Position numbers and translations under genes: made by a program | Notes under the pieces: generated by a model | The model's database searches: none | Told to the model about the DNA's origin: nothing | The model's input: the letters and a program-made list of their open reading frames with translations, nothing else | Shown: positions 36,077-44,608 of the stretch, piece after piece | Layout of the letters: each line of letters begins with the position of its first letter | Position numbering within the stretch: position 1 is the stretch's first letter | NCBI RefSeq assembly: GCF_021596945.1 | Contig: NZ_CP063779.1 | Span: forward strand, 1,835,592 to 1,899,591 | Reading direction: 5' to 3' | Source of the DNA: Mongoliitalea daihaiensis | GTDB taxonomy: Bacteria > Bacteroidota > Bacteroidia > Cytophagales > Cyclobacteriaceae | Length of the DNA stretch: 64,000 bases

Positions 36077-36415
36077 ATGAAAAAAATCGAAGCAATTATT
36101 AGAACATCCAAATTTGAAGACATTCATAGATGTGTCGCAGGTTTGGGAGTGAAGTTTTTCACCTTCTATGAAGTCAAGGGGATGGGCATGGAGCACCCCA
36201 AAGTTCAAACCTACCGGGGGGTGGCTTATGAACCTGCCTATATTCCCCGTACCAAAATAGAAATTGTAACCACTGATGAGCATGTGGATGAAATAATCAA
36301 CTGTATTCTGACTCAAGGGAGGACTGGAGAAGTCGGAGATGGAAAAATTTTCATCTATGAAGCATTAGAAGCTTACCGTATCCGAAATAACGATACCGGG
36401 GAGGCTGCTTTATAA
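36077..36415 (+). CDS. glnK: P-II family nitrogen regulator
   Basis: P-II proteins sense 2-oxoglutarate and ATP/ADP and plug the ammonium channel when nitrogen is plentiful. The 112 residues show the N-terminal strand KKIEAIIRTSKFEDIHRCV, a T-loop with TYRGVAYEPAYIPRTKIEI containing both tyrosines that correspond to positions 46 and 51, and the C-terminal block GRTGEVGDGKIFIY. I chose the ATG at 36077; a TTG three codons upstream is less likely. The amtB gene starts 44 bases downstream, the standard glnK-amtB pair. Confidence 0.95.
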   Translation: MKKIEAIIRTSKFEDIHRCVAGLGVKFFTFYEVKGMGMEHPKVQTYRGVAYEPAYIPRTKIEIVTTDEHVDEIINCILTQGRTGEVGDGKIFIYEALEAYRIRNNDTGEAAL

Positions 36416-36459
36416 ATCATTCTCATTACATCTTTACTCATGTACTAACGATCAAACCT

Positions 36460-37692
36460 ATGAATCAAGAAATCTTTACTATCAATAATTTGTGGATGAT
36501 GGTGGCCACTATTTTGGTATTCATCATGCACTTAGGCTTTGCCAGTTTGGAAGCTGGCTTGACACGCGCCAAAAATACGGTCAACATCTTATTTAAAAAT
36601 ACCATTATACCAGCCATTGGCTTATTGACCTATGCGTTTATAGGTTTTAATTTAATGTATCCGGGCGATGATTTTGCAGGCAGTTTTTTTGGTCTAGCAG
36701 GTATCGGTTTGGCACTCCCTGAAGGATGGAGTACCTCTGCCTACAATGAAGGGTATACTTTTTTCACTGATTTTATTTTCCAAGCCATGTTTGCTGCGAC
36801 AGCGGCTACAATTGTGTCGGGAGCTGTAGCTGAACGTATCAAATTAGGTCCATTTATATTCTTTTCACTCATCTATGTAGGGATTTGTTACCCTATAGTG
36901 GGTATGTGGAAGTGGGGAGGAGGCTTCTTGGATGCGTTGGATATTCCATTTTATGATTTTGCAGGCTCGACGATTGTTCACTCTGTAGGAGGCTGGGGAG
37001 CCTTGATAGGTGCTTATTTGTTAGGTCCACGATTGGGAAAATATACGGAGTCCGGTATGAAAGCTATCCCAGGTCATAATATTCCCATGGCTACCATAGG
37101 GGTATTTCTTTTGTGGTTTGGCTGGTTTGGATTCAATGGAGGGTCTGTATTGACTGCTGATCCGGGTACAGTTTCTCTGGTATTTGTCACCACTGCGATT
37201 GCGGGGGCCTCAGGTGCTATGGGTGCCTTGGTAGCCTCCTACCTCAAATTCAAAACCTACGATATCACCATGGTACTCAATGGGATTTTGGCTGGCTTGG
37301 TATCCATTACCGCAGGAGCAGACTTAATGGGAGTAGGAGAAGCAGCTATCATCGGTTTTATCGGTGGCACTATTGTGGTATTTGCCGTTGTGTTCTTTGA
37401 TAGAATTAAAATTGACGACCCCGTGGGCGCGATCTCTGTTCATTTAGTTTGTGGAATTTGGGGCACTTTAGCCGTTGGGCTTTTTGGAGATTTGGCAGGA
37501 ATGGGACAAGTATGGTCGCAACTCATTGGTATAGGAGTTGTTGGTGCTTTTTGTGTGGGCACTTCCTGGTTGATTTTCTTCAGCATGAAGAAGAGTATTG
37601 GAATCCGTGTAGATGAGCGGGAAGAATTGGAGGGCTTGGATATCAACGAACACAGCATGTCTGCTTACCCGGATTTTGCTTCTAAAGATTAA
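36460..37692 (+). CDS. amtB: Ammonium transporter
   Basis: The 410 residues form about 11 transmembrane helices. The family pattern is present: FASLEAGLTRAKNTVNIL near residue 28, the pore region GSTIVHSVGGWGALIGAYLLGPR near 171 (with the first pore histidine), WFGWFGFNGGS near 217 and VHLVCGIWGTLAVGLF near 328 (second histidine). It conducts ammonium/ammonia into the cell under control of the P-II protein encoded just upstream. A terminator follows. Confidence 0.95.
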   Translation: MNQEIFTINNLWMMVATILVFIMHLGFASLEAGLTRAKNTVNILFKNTIIPAIGLLTYAFIGFNLMYPGDDFAGSFFGLAGIGLALPEGWSTSAYNEGYTFFTDFIFQAMFAATAATIVSGAVAERIKLGPFIFFSLIYVGICYPIVGMWKWGGGFLDALDIPFYDFAGSTIVHSVGGWGALIGAYLLGPRLGKYTESGMKAIPGHNIPMATIGVFLLWFGWFGFNGGSVLTADPGTVSLVFVTTAIAGASGAMGALVASYLKFKTYDITMVLNGILAGLVSITAGADLMGVGEAAIIGFIGGTIVVFAVVFFDRIKIDDPVGAISVHLVCGIWGTLAVGLFGDLAGMGQVWSQLIGIGVVGAFCVGTSWLIFFSMKKSIGIRVDEREELEGLDINEHSMSAYPDFASKD

Positions 37693-37729
37693 ATTCTAGT
37701 TTATACAATTGACTATAGCCATTATATAC

Positions 37730-37762
37730 AAAAGCCGGGATGATTTTCATGCCGGCTTTTTT
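37730..37762 (+). terminator. Terminator of glnK-amtB
   Basis: AAAAGCCGG (37730-37738) and CCGGCTTTTTT (37752-37762) form a 9-bp stem with a T run. Confidence 0.87.
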
Positions 37763-37925
37763 CGTGAGGTGATTATCTTTGATAAGTGAATAAGTGAAAG
37801 TCTCACATGGTTCATTGCGGATCATCGACGATAATCAACAGTTGTTAGCCGACGGTTTGGCTGCCGCCTCATGAAATAGGTTGACAGGTTATTGACCGAT
37901 GACCGAATGACGTGAGTAATTTTCC

Positions 37926-38786
37926 TTAAAAGGCTTTTAAGCTGATGTCTAGTGATTTTATAGAATGAGTCAGCGCGCCGACCGATATAAAGTCAACTCC
38001 ACATTCGGCTACAGTGGCTAAGGTTTCTTCCGTAATTCCCCCAGAAGCTTCTACCAAGAACTTGCCATCAATTCTCCGTACAGCTTCTCTCATGGTTTCA
38101 AAATCCATATTATCCAGCATGATGTAGTCAATGCCCCCAATAGCCAAAACCTGATCTACTTCTGCTAAGCTGCGGGTTTCCACCTCAATTTTCAGATCTA
38201 ACTGATGTTTGTGAAGGTAGTCTTTGGTGTTGGCAATAGCCTGTGCAATCCCTCCTGCAAAGTCAATATGGTTGTCTTTGAGCATCACCATATCATAGAG
38301 TGCAAAGCGATGATTGACTCCGCCGCCGATAGCCACTGCCCATTTTTCAAGCATTCGGAAATTAGGGGTTGTTTTTCGGGTGTCGAGCAATTTGGCCTTG
38401 GTATGCGCAATTTTTTTGGTCAGATAAGCGGTTTTGGTAGCTATGCCACTCATACGCTGCATGCAGTTGAGAACCAATCGTTCTGTACTCAAAATGGAGG
38501 CAGCCTTTCCTGTAACAATTAAACCTATAGCTCCGGGCAACACAACCTGACCGTCATCGAGTAATCGTTGGACTTGAAGGCTTGGATCGTAATATTGAAA
38601 GATTATTTCAGCCAATTCCATTCCGGCCAGTACGCCAGGTTCTTTGATAATCAACCGTGCTTGTCCTTGCTGATTGCTGTCAAATGCAGATAAGCTGGAA
38701 TAATCTCCCGGTCCAATGTCCTCCTGTAGGGCTGCTTGAATGAAGGCATGTATGCGGTCTGTAGTTAAATAGGGTAAGTTTCTCAC
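37926..38786 (-). CDS. nadC: Nicotinate-nucleotide pyrophosphorylase (carboxylating)
   Basis: It makes nicotinate mononucleotide from quinolinate and PRPP in NAD synthesis. The family blocks are ALQEDIGPGDYSS near the N-terminus, ILSTERLVLNCMQRMSGIAT, LLDTRKTTPNFRMLEKWAV and the C-terminal barrel segments DYIMLDN and EASGGI. The GTG at 38786 gives the usual length of about 286; an ATG at 38843 would add 19 residues and overlap the DUF4783 gene. CAAAGGTA at 38791-38798 reads TACCTTTG on the minus strand, only four bases before this GTG, so the message may be nearly leaderless. Confidence 0.93.
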   Translation of the reverse strand: MRNLPYLTTDRIHAFIQAALQEDIGPGDYSSLSAFDSNQQGQARLIIKEPGVLAGMELAEIIFQYYDPSLQVQRLLDDGQVVLPGAIGLIVTGKAASILSTERLVLNCMQRMSGIATKTAYLTKKIAHTKAKLLDTRKTTPNFRMLEKWAVAIGGGVNHRFALYDMVMLKDNHIDFAGGIAQAIANTKDYLHKHQLDLKIEVETRSLAEVDQVLAIGGIDYIMLDNMDFETMREAVRRIDGKFLVEASGGITEETLATVAECGVDFISVGALTHSIKSLDISLKAF

Positions 38787-38811
38787 AGCGCAAAGGTAAG
38801 CATATTTGGCT

Positions 38812-39219
38812 TTACTCTTTGATGATATCGAGCGCAAAAACAAGTGGGCCTTCTTTTTCCGATTTTGCTTTGATTAATATCTTGAAACGCTGTTCACCTG
38901 AAAAATAATGAGCCATTGTAGCCGTAAGATCGTTGCTTCCTGCGCTTTTTTGGAGTAGATGAAAATCTAGGGGAGGATATTTTTTGAAAAAATCGCGCAT
39001 GACCTGCTCAGCCTGATTTTTAGAATAATGTCCCGAATTTCCACTGATATTAATCTCTACTCGCGACCCAAAGTAATTGGATAGCTCCCTGCTAGAACCA
39101 TTTTTGAATGTATAAGCCAAGTTATCCAAATCGTGTAGTTTACCCACTCGGGCAGGTTGATGCCACCATTGAATGGTTAATAGGCTTAAAACGAAAATAA
39201 AGGTACTCAGGTTTGTCAT
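38812..39219 (-). CDS. DUF4783-family exported protein
   Basis: The 135 residues have an N-terminal hydrophobic signal (about 1-20) and an NTF2-like alpha+beta body, with LAYTFKNGSSRELSNYFGSR and the pattern YSKNQAEQVMRDFFKKYPP. The position next to nadC is common for DUF4783 in Bacteroidota (from memory of the family). The fold suggests ligand binding without catalysis. It is the first gene of the nadC pair on the minus strand and probably co-transcribed with it. Confidence 0.75.
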   Translation of the reverse strand: MTNLSTFIFVLSLLTIQWWHQPARVGKLHDLDNLAYTFKNGSSRELSNYFGSRVEINISGNSGHYSKNQAEQVMRDFFKKYPPLDFHLLQKSAGSNDLTATMAHYFSGEQRFKILIKAKSEKEGPLVFALDIIKE

Positions 39220-39350
39220 GATGATCTAATTGAACAAATATTAAGCCAAAAAGAAAAAAATATTTCCATGCTAATTTTGTGGCATTGGTAAAGAATAGGC
39301 ATTTTTACAAACTCATTTAATTTTTGTAAGGAATTAACCACACATGCGAC

Positions 39351-40877
39351 ATGAATAAGAAAGTTATTTTGATGATTTTGGACGGGTGGGGACTTGGTAC
39401 CAATCCATCTGTTTCTGCCATTGAAAAAGCACAAACCCCCTTCATGGATAGTCTTTTTAATACATATCCTCATAGTAAACTCGATGCTTCTGGATTAGCT
39501 GTTGGGCTTCCTGAAGGACAGATGGGGAACTCTGAGGTTGGACACATGAATATCGGTGCCGGACGCGTGGTATATCAGGATTTGGTAAAAATCAATAAAG
39601 CAGTAGAAGAAGGAGACCTCAATACGCATCCCGTCTTGCAAGAAGCTTTTGAGTATGCAAAGAAAAATACGAAGGATGTACATTTTATCGGGCTTGTATC
39701 GGATGGGGGTGTTCACGCACACATCAAGCATTTAAAAGGACTGTGTGATGCTGCCAAAGCCAATGGGTTGAAGGAGGCTTTCATCCATGCCTTTACCGAC
39801 GGTAGAGATACGGACCCTAAGGGGGGTCTTGGGTATATCAAGGACTTACAGGCACATTTAAAGGGCTCTATTGGTACGATCGCATCAGTTGTGGGAAGAT
39901 ACTATGCCATGGATCGGGATAAGCGTTGGGAGCGCGTCAAGCTAGCGTACGACGCCCTAGTCAAAGGAGAGGGAGAGCGTTCCAAGGATATTACAGCCTC
40001 TATTTCAAAGTCTTATGTAAATGGTGTTACGGATGAATTTATCCGTCCAATCATACAAGCAAACGGCGATAATAAGCCCGTAGCAACCATCAAGGAGGGC
40101 GATGTGGTCATTTGTTTCAATTTCAGAACAGACCGTGGCAGAGAAATCACGCAAGTATTGACTCAAGAGGATTTTGAAGATTACAACATGAAAAAAATGA
40201 ATCTTCATTATGTCACATTCACCAGCTATGACGATACCTTTAAAGGTGTAAAAGTCTTATTTGAGAAGGATAATTTGAATAATACCTTGGGGGAAGTTTT
40301 GGAAAAGGCAGGTAAAAAACAAATCAGAATCGCTGAAACCGAGAAGTATCCTCACGTGACATTCTTTTTCTCAGGCGGTAGAGAGGTTGCTTTTGAGGGG
40401 GAGAGCAGGATCTTATGTTCGTCTCCAAAAGTAGCTACTTATGACTTAAAACCCGAGATGTCTGCCTTTGAAATCGCATCAAAAATAAAGACAGAACTCC
40501 GTAAGAAAGAGGTGGATTTTGTTTGTCTAAATTTTGCCAATGCAGATATGGTTGGTCATACGGGGGTGTTTGATGCGGCAGTGAAAGCTTGTGAAGCGGT
40601 GGATGCCTGTGCAAAGCAGGTGATTGAACAAGCCTTGGAAAGTGGGTATACTACCATCGTCATTGCAGACCATGGCAATTCTGATATGATGATCAATGAA
40701 GATGGTTCTCCAAATACCGCCCATACCACCAATTTAGTACCGTGCATTATGGTAGATAAAGACGATGTCCTCCCTGTAAAAGACGGGAAATTGGGTGATT
40801 TGGCTCCAACCATCCTAGCCTTGATGGGAGTAGATGTACCACAAGAAATGACAGGAGATAATTTACTTATTAGGTAG
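39351..40877 (+). CDS. gpmI: 2,3-bisphosphoglycerate-independent phosphoglycerate mutase
   Basis: It interconverts 3- and 2-phosphoglycerate in glycolysis with two Mn ions. The 508 residues agree with the family. Visible are LMILDGWGLG at the N-terminus (metal Asp), the phosphoserine region GQMGNSEVGHMNIGAGR near residue 57, the substrate region FTDGRDTDPKGG near 149, FNFRTDRGREITQ near 258 and the second metal site with NFANADMVGHTG near 394 and IADHGNSDMM near 438. A lipoprotein gene follows after 12 bases. Confidence 0.96.
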   Translation: MNKKVILMILDGWGLGTNPSVSAIEKAQTPFMDSLFNTYPHSKLDASGLAVGLPEGQMGNSEVGHMNIGAGRVVYQDLVKINKAVEEGDLNTHPVLQEAFEYAKKNTKDVHFIGLVSDGGVHAHIKHLKGLCDAAKANGLKEAFIHAFTDGRDTDPKGGLGYIKDLQAHLKGSIGTIASVVGRYYAMDRDKRWERVKLAYDALVKGEGERSKDITASISKSYVNGVTDEFIRPIIQANGDNKPVATIKEGDVVICFNFRTDRGREITQVLTQEDFEDYNMKKMNLHYVTFTSYDDTFKGVKVLFEKDNLNNTLGEVLEKAGKKQIRIAETEKYPHVTFFFSGGREVAFEGESRILCSSPKVATYDLKPEMSAFEIASKIKTELRKKEVDFVCLNFANADMVGHTGVFDAAVKACEAVDACAKQVIEQALESGYTTIVIADHGNSDMMINEDGSPNTAHTTNLVPCIMVDKDDVLPVKDGKLGDLAPTILALMGVDVPQEMTGDNLLIR

Positions 40878-40889
40878 GTTAGATAAGAT

Positions 40890-41465
40890 ATGAAAAAGCT
40901 TCAAGCGCAATTTTATCTAGTTTTCGGATGCATGAGTATTCTTTTTATCTCCCAGAGTTGTAATCCAGAGTCTAGGGAGAGATCAGAGGTGGAGACTGCC
41001 TACTTTCCGATACAAGAGTTTGTGGAGGTTTTGGCAAATAAATTGGATGGGCAAACAGTGTCTAGACAAGCAACTGTCAACGGGAGCCAAGAAAGGTCAG
41101 AGGATGTTTTTGCATTAGAGGATTGGTTGAACGAATTTGATTTCTTTATCCAAAATGATATCAATAAGCCAGCCCTGGCTGCGGCTTATGAAAATACCCG
41201 AAGTTTGGAATACCTCATTCATGAGTTGAAGGAAGGGGAGAAAAATAAAACCCAAAAGGTAGTGGTCCGCTATGAAGACGGGAAAGTCAAGGAGTTGAGT
41301 TTCTTTGAAAAGAAAGAAAACTTCTTTTATACTTCCGAAATCAGAGGGGCGATGTTTTTCAACTCAGGCACCGAGCAGTTGAGTCACTATGTGATCGAAA
41401 CTGCACAAGATGTCATCTGGTCCAAGCCTAATCGAATGGTGATTCAGGGGTATATCCGCTATTAA
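40890..41465 (+). CDS. Lipoprotein of unknown function downstream of gpmI
   Basis: A 191-residue product with a lipoprotein signal (FISQSC, Cys near residue 23) and a mixed helical/beta mature part with many charged residues. I recognise no domain. It lies 12 bases after gpmI and would be co-transcribed with it, without an obvious functional link. The promoter of rpmB comes next. Confidence 0.7.
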   Translation: MKKLQAQFYLVFGCMSILFISQSCNPESRERSEVETAYFPIQEFVEVLANKLDGQTVSRQATVNGSQERSEDVFALEDWLNEFDFFIQNDINKPALAAAYENTRSLEYLIHELKEGEKNKTQKVVVRYEDGKVKELSFFEKKENFFYTSEIRGAMFFNSGTEQLSHYVIETAQDVIWSKPNRMVIQGYIRY

Positions 41466-41539
41466 TTTCAGTTATTTTATAAGTTTGGGGGATTTAATCT
41501 GTGGTTTTGAGAACTTTATCGAAAAAAATAAAATCAACT

Positions 41540-41570
41540 TTTGTTAATTCGAGCAAAAGTCCGATATTTG
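41540..41570 (+). promoter_or_regulatory. Promoter of the rpmB-rpmG-DUF4295 operon
   Basis: TTTG (41540-41543), a 19-base spacer and GATATTTG (41563-41570), which departs from TAnnTTTG only in its first base; 45 bases before the rpmB start. Confidence 0.6.
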
Positions 41571-41614
41571 CAGACTCAATTTAAAAAACGTCTATACTAT
41601 TACGACAATATATC

Positions 41615-41857
41615 ATGGCAAAAGTTTGTGACATCACCGGTAAAAGACCTCGAGTAGGTAACAACGTATCGCACGCGAACAACAAGACCAAGCGTATGTT
41701 TTATCCAAACCTACACAAGAAAAACTTCTACATCCCAGAAGAAGATGCTTGGATTACGTTGAAAGTTTGTTCCAAGGCTTTGAGAACAATCAACAAAAAC
41801 GGTATCAGTGCCGTGTTGAAAGATGCTCAGGCCAAAGGTATGATCATCATTAAATAA
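41615..41857 (+). CDS. rpmB: 50S ribosomal protein L28
   Basis: The 80 residues start MAKVCDITGKRPRVGNNVSH and contain NNKTKRMFYPNLHKKNF, the standard L28 pattern; the length fits Bacteroidota L28. A CDITGKRP motif with a single Cys indicates the form without a full zinc ribbon. It heads a ribosomal operon with rpmG 35 bases downstream. Confidence 0.97.
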   Translation: MAKVCDITGKRPRVGNNVSHANNKTKRMFYPNLHKKNFYIPEEDAWITLKVCSKALRTINKNGISAVLKDAQAKGMIIIK

Positions 41858-41892
41858 TCAGTCAAGTTAACGCATATAAATACTAGGAAGCG

Positions 41893-42075
41893 ATGGCTAA
41901 GAAAGGTAACAGAGTACAAGTGATTATGGAATGCACAGAGCATAAAGAGTCTGGCCTTCCAGGTACTTCAAGATACATCACAACAAAAAACCGTAAGAAT
42001 ACTACGACAAGATTGGAATTGAAAAAATACAATCCTATCTTGAAGAAAATGACGGTTCATAAAGAAATTAAGTAA
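41893..42075 (+). CDS. rpmG: 50S ribosomal protein L33
   Basis: The 60 residues show [20 protein letters not shown], the [13 protein letters not shown] block and a Lys-rich end. Only one of the zinc-ribbon cysteines (CTEH) is present, so this is the zinc-independent (C-minus) type. It sits between rpmB and the DUF4295 gene. Confidence 0.96.
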   Translation: MAKKGNRVQVIMECTEHKESGLPGTSRYITTKNRKNTTTRLELKKYNPILKKMTVHKEIK

Positions 42076-42120
42076 TCAGGCACGGTGTTGTCAACAAACA
42101 ACCTATAATCCTCTAAAGAC

Positions 42121-42273
42121 ATGGCAAAGAAAGTAGTAGCGACCCTAAAGAAAGAAGGTGGAGTAACGTATGCTAAAGTTATCAAGGCTGTGAAGTCTGA
42201 AAAAACTGGTGCTTACACCTTCAAAGAAGAAATGGTTCCAACAGCAATGGTACAGGATACCTTGAAAAAATAA
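42121..42273 (+). CDS. DUF4295-family small basic protein
   Basis: The 50-residue frame opens with MAKKVVATLKKEGGVTYAKV and ends in LKK. It is Lys-rich and starts 46 bases after rpmG. DUF4295 proteins are found in Bacteroidota at exactly this place between rpmG and ftsY and are suspected to be ribosome-associated; the function has not been shown as far as I know. A terminator follows 20 bases later. Confidence 0.88.
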   Translation: MAKKVVATLKKEGGVTYAKVIKAVKSEKTGAYTFKEEMVPTAMVQDTLKK

Positions 42274-42295
42274 GAATTTATTTCGATATTATTCG

Positions 42296-42332
42296 AAATG
42301 TCCCTTCGAGCAATGACTTGAAGGGACATTTT
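42296..42332 (+). terminator. Terminator of the rpmB operon
   Basis: AAATGTCCCTTC (42296-42307) and GAAGGGACATTTT (42320-42332) form a 12-bp stem with a short T run. Confidence 0.82.
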
Positions 42333-42363
42333 CATTATATTCGGGCTTCAATTACATACTATT

Positions 42364-43320
42364 ATGGGAATCTTCGGTTTTTTTTCCAAAGAGAAGAAAG
42401 AAAGTTTGGATCAAGGGCTTCAAAAGTCCAGTGAAAATATTTTTTCAAAAATCAGTAAAGCGGTCGTTGGTAAATCCAAAGTAGATGAGGATGTATTGGA
42501 CGAGCTGGAAGAAATTCTGATTACTTCTGATGTAGGGGTAGATACCACGATCAAGGTCATTCGTAGGATCGAGGAACGTGTTGCCCGCGATAAATATTTG
42601 AACACCTCAGAATTGGATGTGCTCCTTCGAGAAGAAATTATGGGCTTATTGGAGGAAAACAAAAGTGCGGATCTTTCTGATTTTGATCTTCCTGCCGATA
42701 AAAAACCTTATGTCATCATGGTGGTAGGTGTCAATGGAGTTGGCAAAACCACTACCATCGGTAAGCTGGCTCATCAGTTTAAAGCAGCAGGGAAGTCCGT
42801 TGTCTTAGGTGCAGCTGATACCTTCAGAGCCGCAGCAGTGGATCAGCTAATCCTCTGGGGTGAACGCGTGGGGGTACCAGTGATTTCTCATGGGATGAAT
42901 ACAGATCCTGCTTCTGTGGCTTTTGATACCGTCAAGAGAGCGGTAGAGATGAATGCAGATGTAGTGATAGTAGATACCGCGGGCCGCTTGCATACCAAGA
43001 TTAACTTAATGAATGAGCTTACCAAAATCAAGCGGGTGATGCAGAAGTTTATCGACGATGCCCCACATGAAATCCTATTGGTATTGGATGGATCTACTGG
43101 TCAAAATGCCTTTATTCAAGCGAAAGAATTCACGAAAGCTACAGAAGTCAGCGCACTGGCCATTACAAAGTTGGACGGAACCGCAAAGGGTGGAGTAGTC
43201 ATTGGAATCTCTGATCAGTTTAAGATCCCGGTAAAATATATTGGAGTAGGGGAAAAGATGACAGACTTGCAAGTATTTAACCGTAAGGAGTTTGTAGATT
43301 CTTTGTTTAAGAAGAAGTAA
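42364..43320 (+). CDS. ftsY: Signal recognition particle receptor FtsY
   Basis: This GTPase docks SRP-ribosome complexes at the inner membrane. The 318 residues have a short Lys/Glu-rich N-terminus (no long acidic A domain), the four-helix N domain (about 15-100) and the G domain with GVNGVGKTTT near 122 (G1), DTFRAAAVDQL near 150, DTAGRLHTK near 204 (G3) and TKLDGTAKGG near 262 (G4). Its place behind rpmB-rpmG-DUF4295 is normal in this phylum. Confidence 0.97.
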   Translation: MGIFGFFSKEKKESLDQGLQKSSENIFSKISKAVVGKSKVDEDVLDELEEILITSDVGVDTTIKVIRRIEERVARDKYLNTSELDVLLREEIMGLLEENKSADLSDFDLPADKKPYVIMVVGVNGVGKTTTIGKLAHQFKAAGKSVVLGAADTFRAAAVDQLILWGERVGVPVISHGMNTDPASVAFDTVKRAVEMNADVVIVDTAGRLHTKINLMNELTKIKRVMQKFIDDAPHEILLVLDGSTGQNAFIQAKEFTKATEVSALAITKLDGTAKGGVVIGISDQFKIPVKYIGVGEKMTDLQVFNRKEFVDSLFKKK

Positions 43321-43372
43321 GCGATTGATTGGTTCTTGCGCCTTGTTTCTAATCTCACTAACCTCTAGCCAA

Positions 43373-44497
43373 TCAAAATTCGGTCTTAAGCCTTACATAT
43401 CCCTCATAATCATCTGATTCAGCATCCAACAACTTGAGATAAACTCCATCTGGAGTGAAAAACGGTGTGCGACTGATGATGTCGGCATTGAAACTAATCT
43501 CTGCCAGTTTCTGAAAATCAGCATCAAAGAAGAGTAGTCGATGGTCTCTGATGACCTTATCGTTCACCTTTTTCTCCGATATAATCAGATTCCTTACAAA
43601 GTGATTGCGATAAGGGTCCCAAGTGATGGCTCCATAGCGGCTGCTTTCATGATTGGGTAAAAAGGCAATCATCTCCCCATACTGTTCCGTTTTTCCTTTG
43701 AGGAATTGTAGCTTTTCGGACGAACCGGCATATTTCCATTCCTGTCTATCCGCATGAATTAGCAACAAAGAATCTGAGGCCGGCATCGAAATAACTTGAG
43801 CTTGGAGTTTTGGGTGGTAAGTGTTGTAAAAGGTTCCTAATTCTACATCCTCTAAAAACTCTTTATAAAGTTCGGGGAAAGTAAATGATGCCAAAGGTCG
43901 GATTTCATCTGAGGTAAAATCTGCTTCCCAGATCCAAGGATTGTTTTCAAAACTTTCTTCTTTGAGAACAAAAGGTACTAATGGGATGATCAATCGTTGG
44001 TTTTCTTTGTCCCAGGAGATTTGTTGGCCTTTGAGTATATTGAAAAGCGCATTGGGTATTTTACTGTCCAAGGGAAATGGAATTCTTTTTAAAACTTTGC
44101 CCTTTTTGTCTAGCTGAATCAGTTCTTTTGGACTGTTCAGAATAAATATGTAATCATCTGTAATCAACCCCCCATAGCTAAAGGTGCCAATGCCATCTGG
44201 GCCTTCTTTTTCTAATAGCTGTTTGTTGACTGGTGTAAGTTCCGGGTAGGGTACTGTGAAAAGGGAATTTTGTGCCAATGAAATTAATGACCGCGAAGAT
44301 GCATCATACATAAATGTGCTTGGTAGCCGACTTGTTTCTAGATCTTTTTCAATATAAACGGTATCTAGGATTATTTCTTCAATTGGACCGTAAAAAACGA
44401 TAGGAGTCTTTGTATCTTGGGTAGATGAACAGGAGAATAGAAATATAAGCGAAGAAACTAAAAGAATTAGTGTGTTGAAAAGCTTTGCGAATTTCAT
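43373..44497 (-). CDS. DUF4221-like/beta-propeller lipoprotein
   Basis: A 374-residue product with a lipoprotein signal (LIFLFSC, Cys near residue 23). The mature part has repeated strand patterns with DKKGKVLKRIPFP and LLFFDADFQKLAEISF, which suggest a propeller related to the 29507 and 33563 proteins. DUF4221 proteins of Bacteroidota look similar, but I cannot confirm this without a profile search. No small cysteine-rich peptide gene lies upstream; the 166-bp repeat array begins about 110 bases before its start. Confidence 0.65.
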   Translation of the reverse strand: MKFAKLFNTLILLVSSLIFLFSCSSTQDTKTPIVFYGPIEEIILDTVYIEKDLETSRLPSTFMYDASSRSLISLAQNSLFTVPYPELTPVNKQLLEKEGPDGIGTFSYGGLITDDYIFILNSPKELIQLDKKGKVLKRIPFPLDSKIPNALFNILKGQQISWDKENQRLIIPLVPFVLKEESFENNPWIWEADFTSDEIRPLASFTFPELYKEFLEDVELGTFYNTYHPKLQAQVISMPASDSLLLIHADRQEWKYAGSSEKLQFLKGKTEQYGEMIAFLPNHESSRYGAITWDPYRNHFVRNLIISEKKVNDKVIRDHRLLFFDADFQKLAEISFNADIISRTPFFTPDGVYLKLLDAESDDYEGYVRLKTEF

Positions 44498-44608
44498 ATC
44501 GGATCGTTAGGATTAACTAATAGGTTAAATGTAAGAGATATATGGGGAATTCCAAAAAATCATCAATCAAAATTCGATATTCATCATTGTATCCAGTACC
44601 TAGCTTTG

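Noticed and set aside
37763-37925. Possible gene or RNA between amtB and nadC
   Set aside because: No open frame or stable structure beyond the amtB terminator; the sequence looks like repeat-derived filler.
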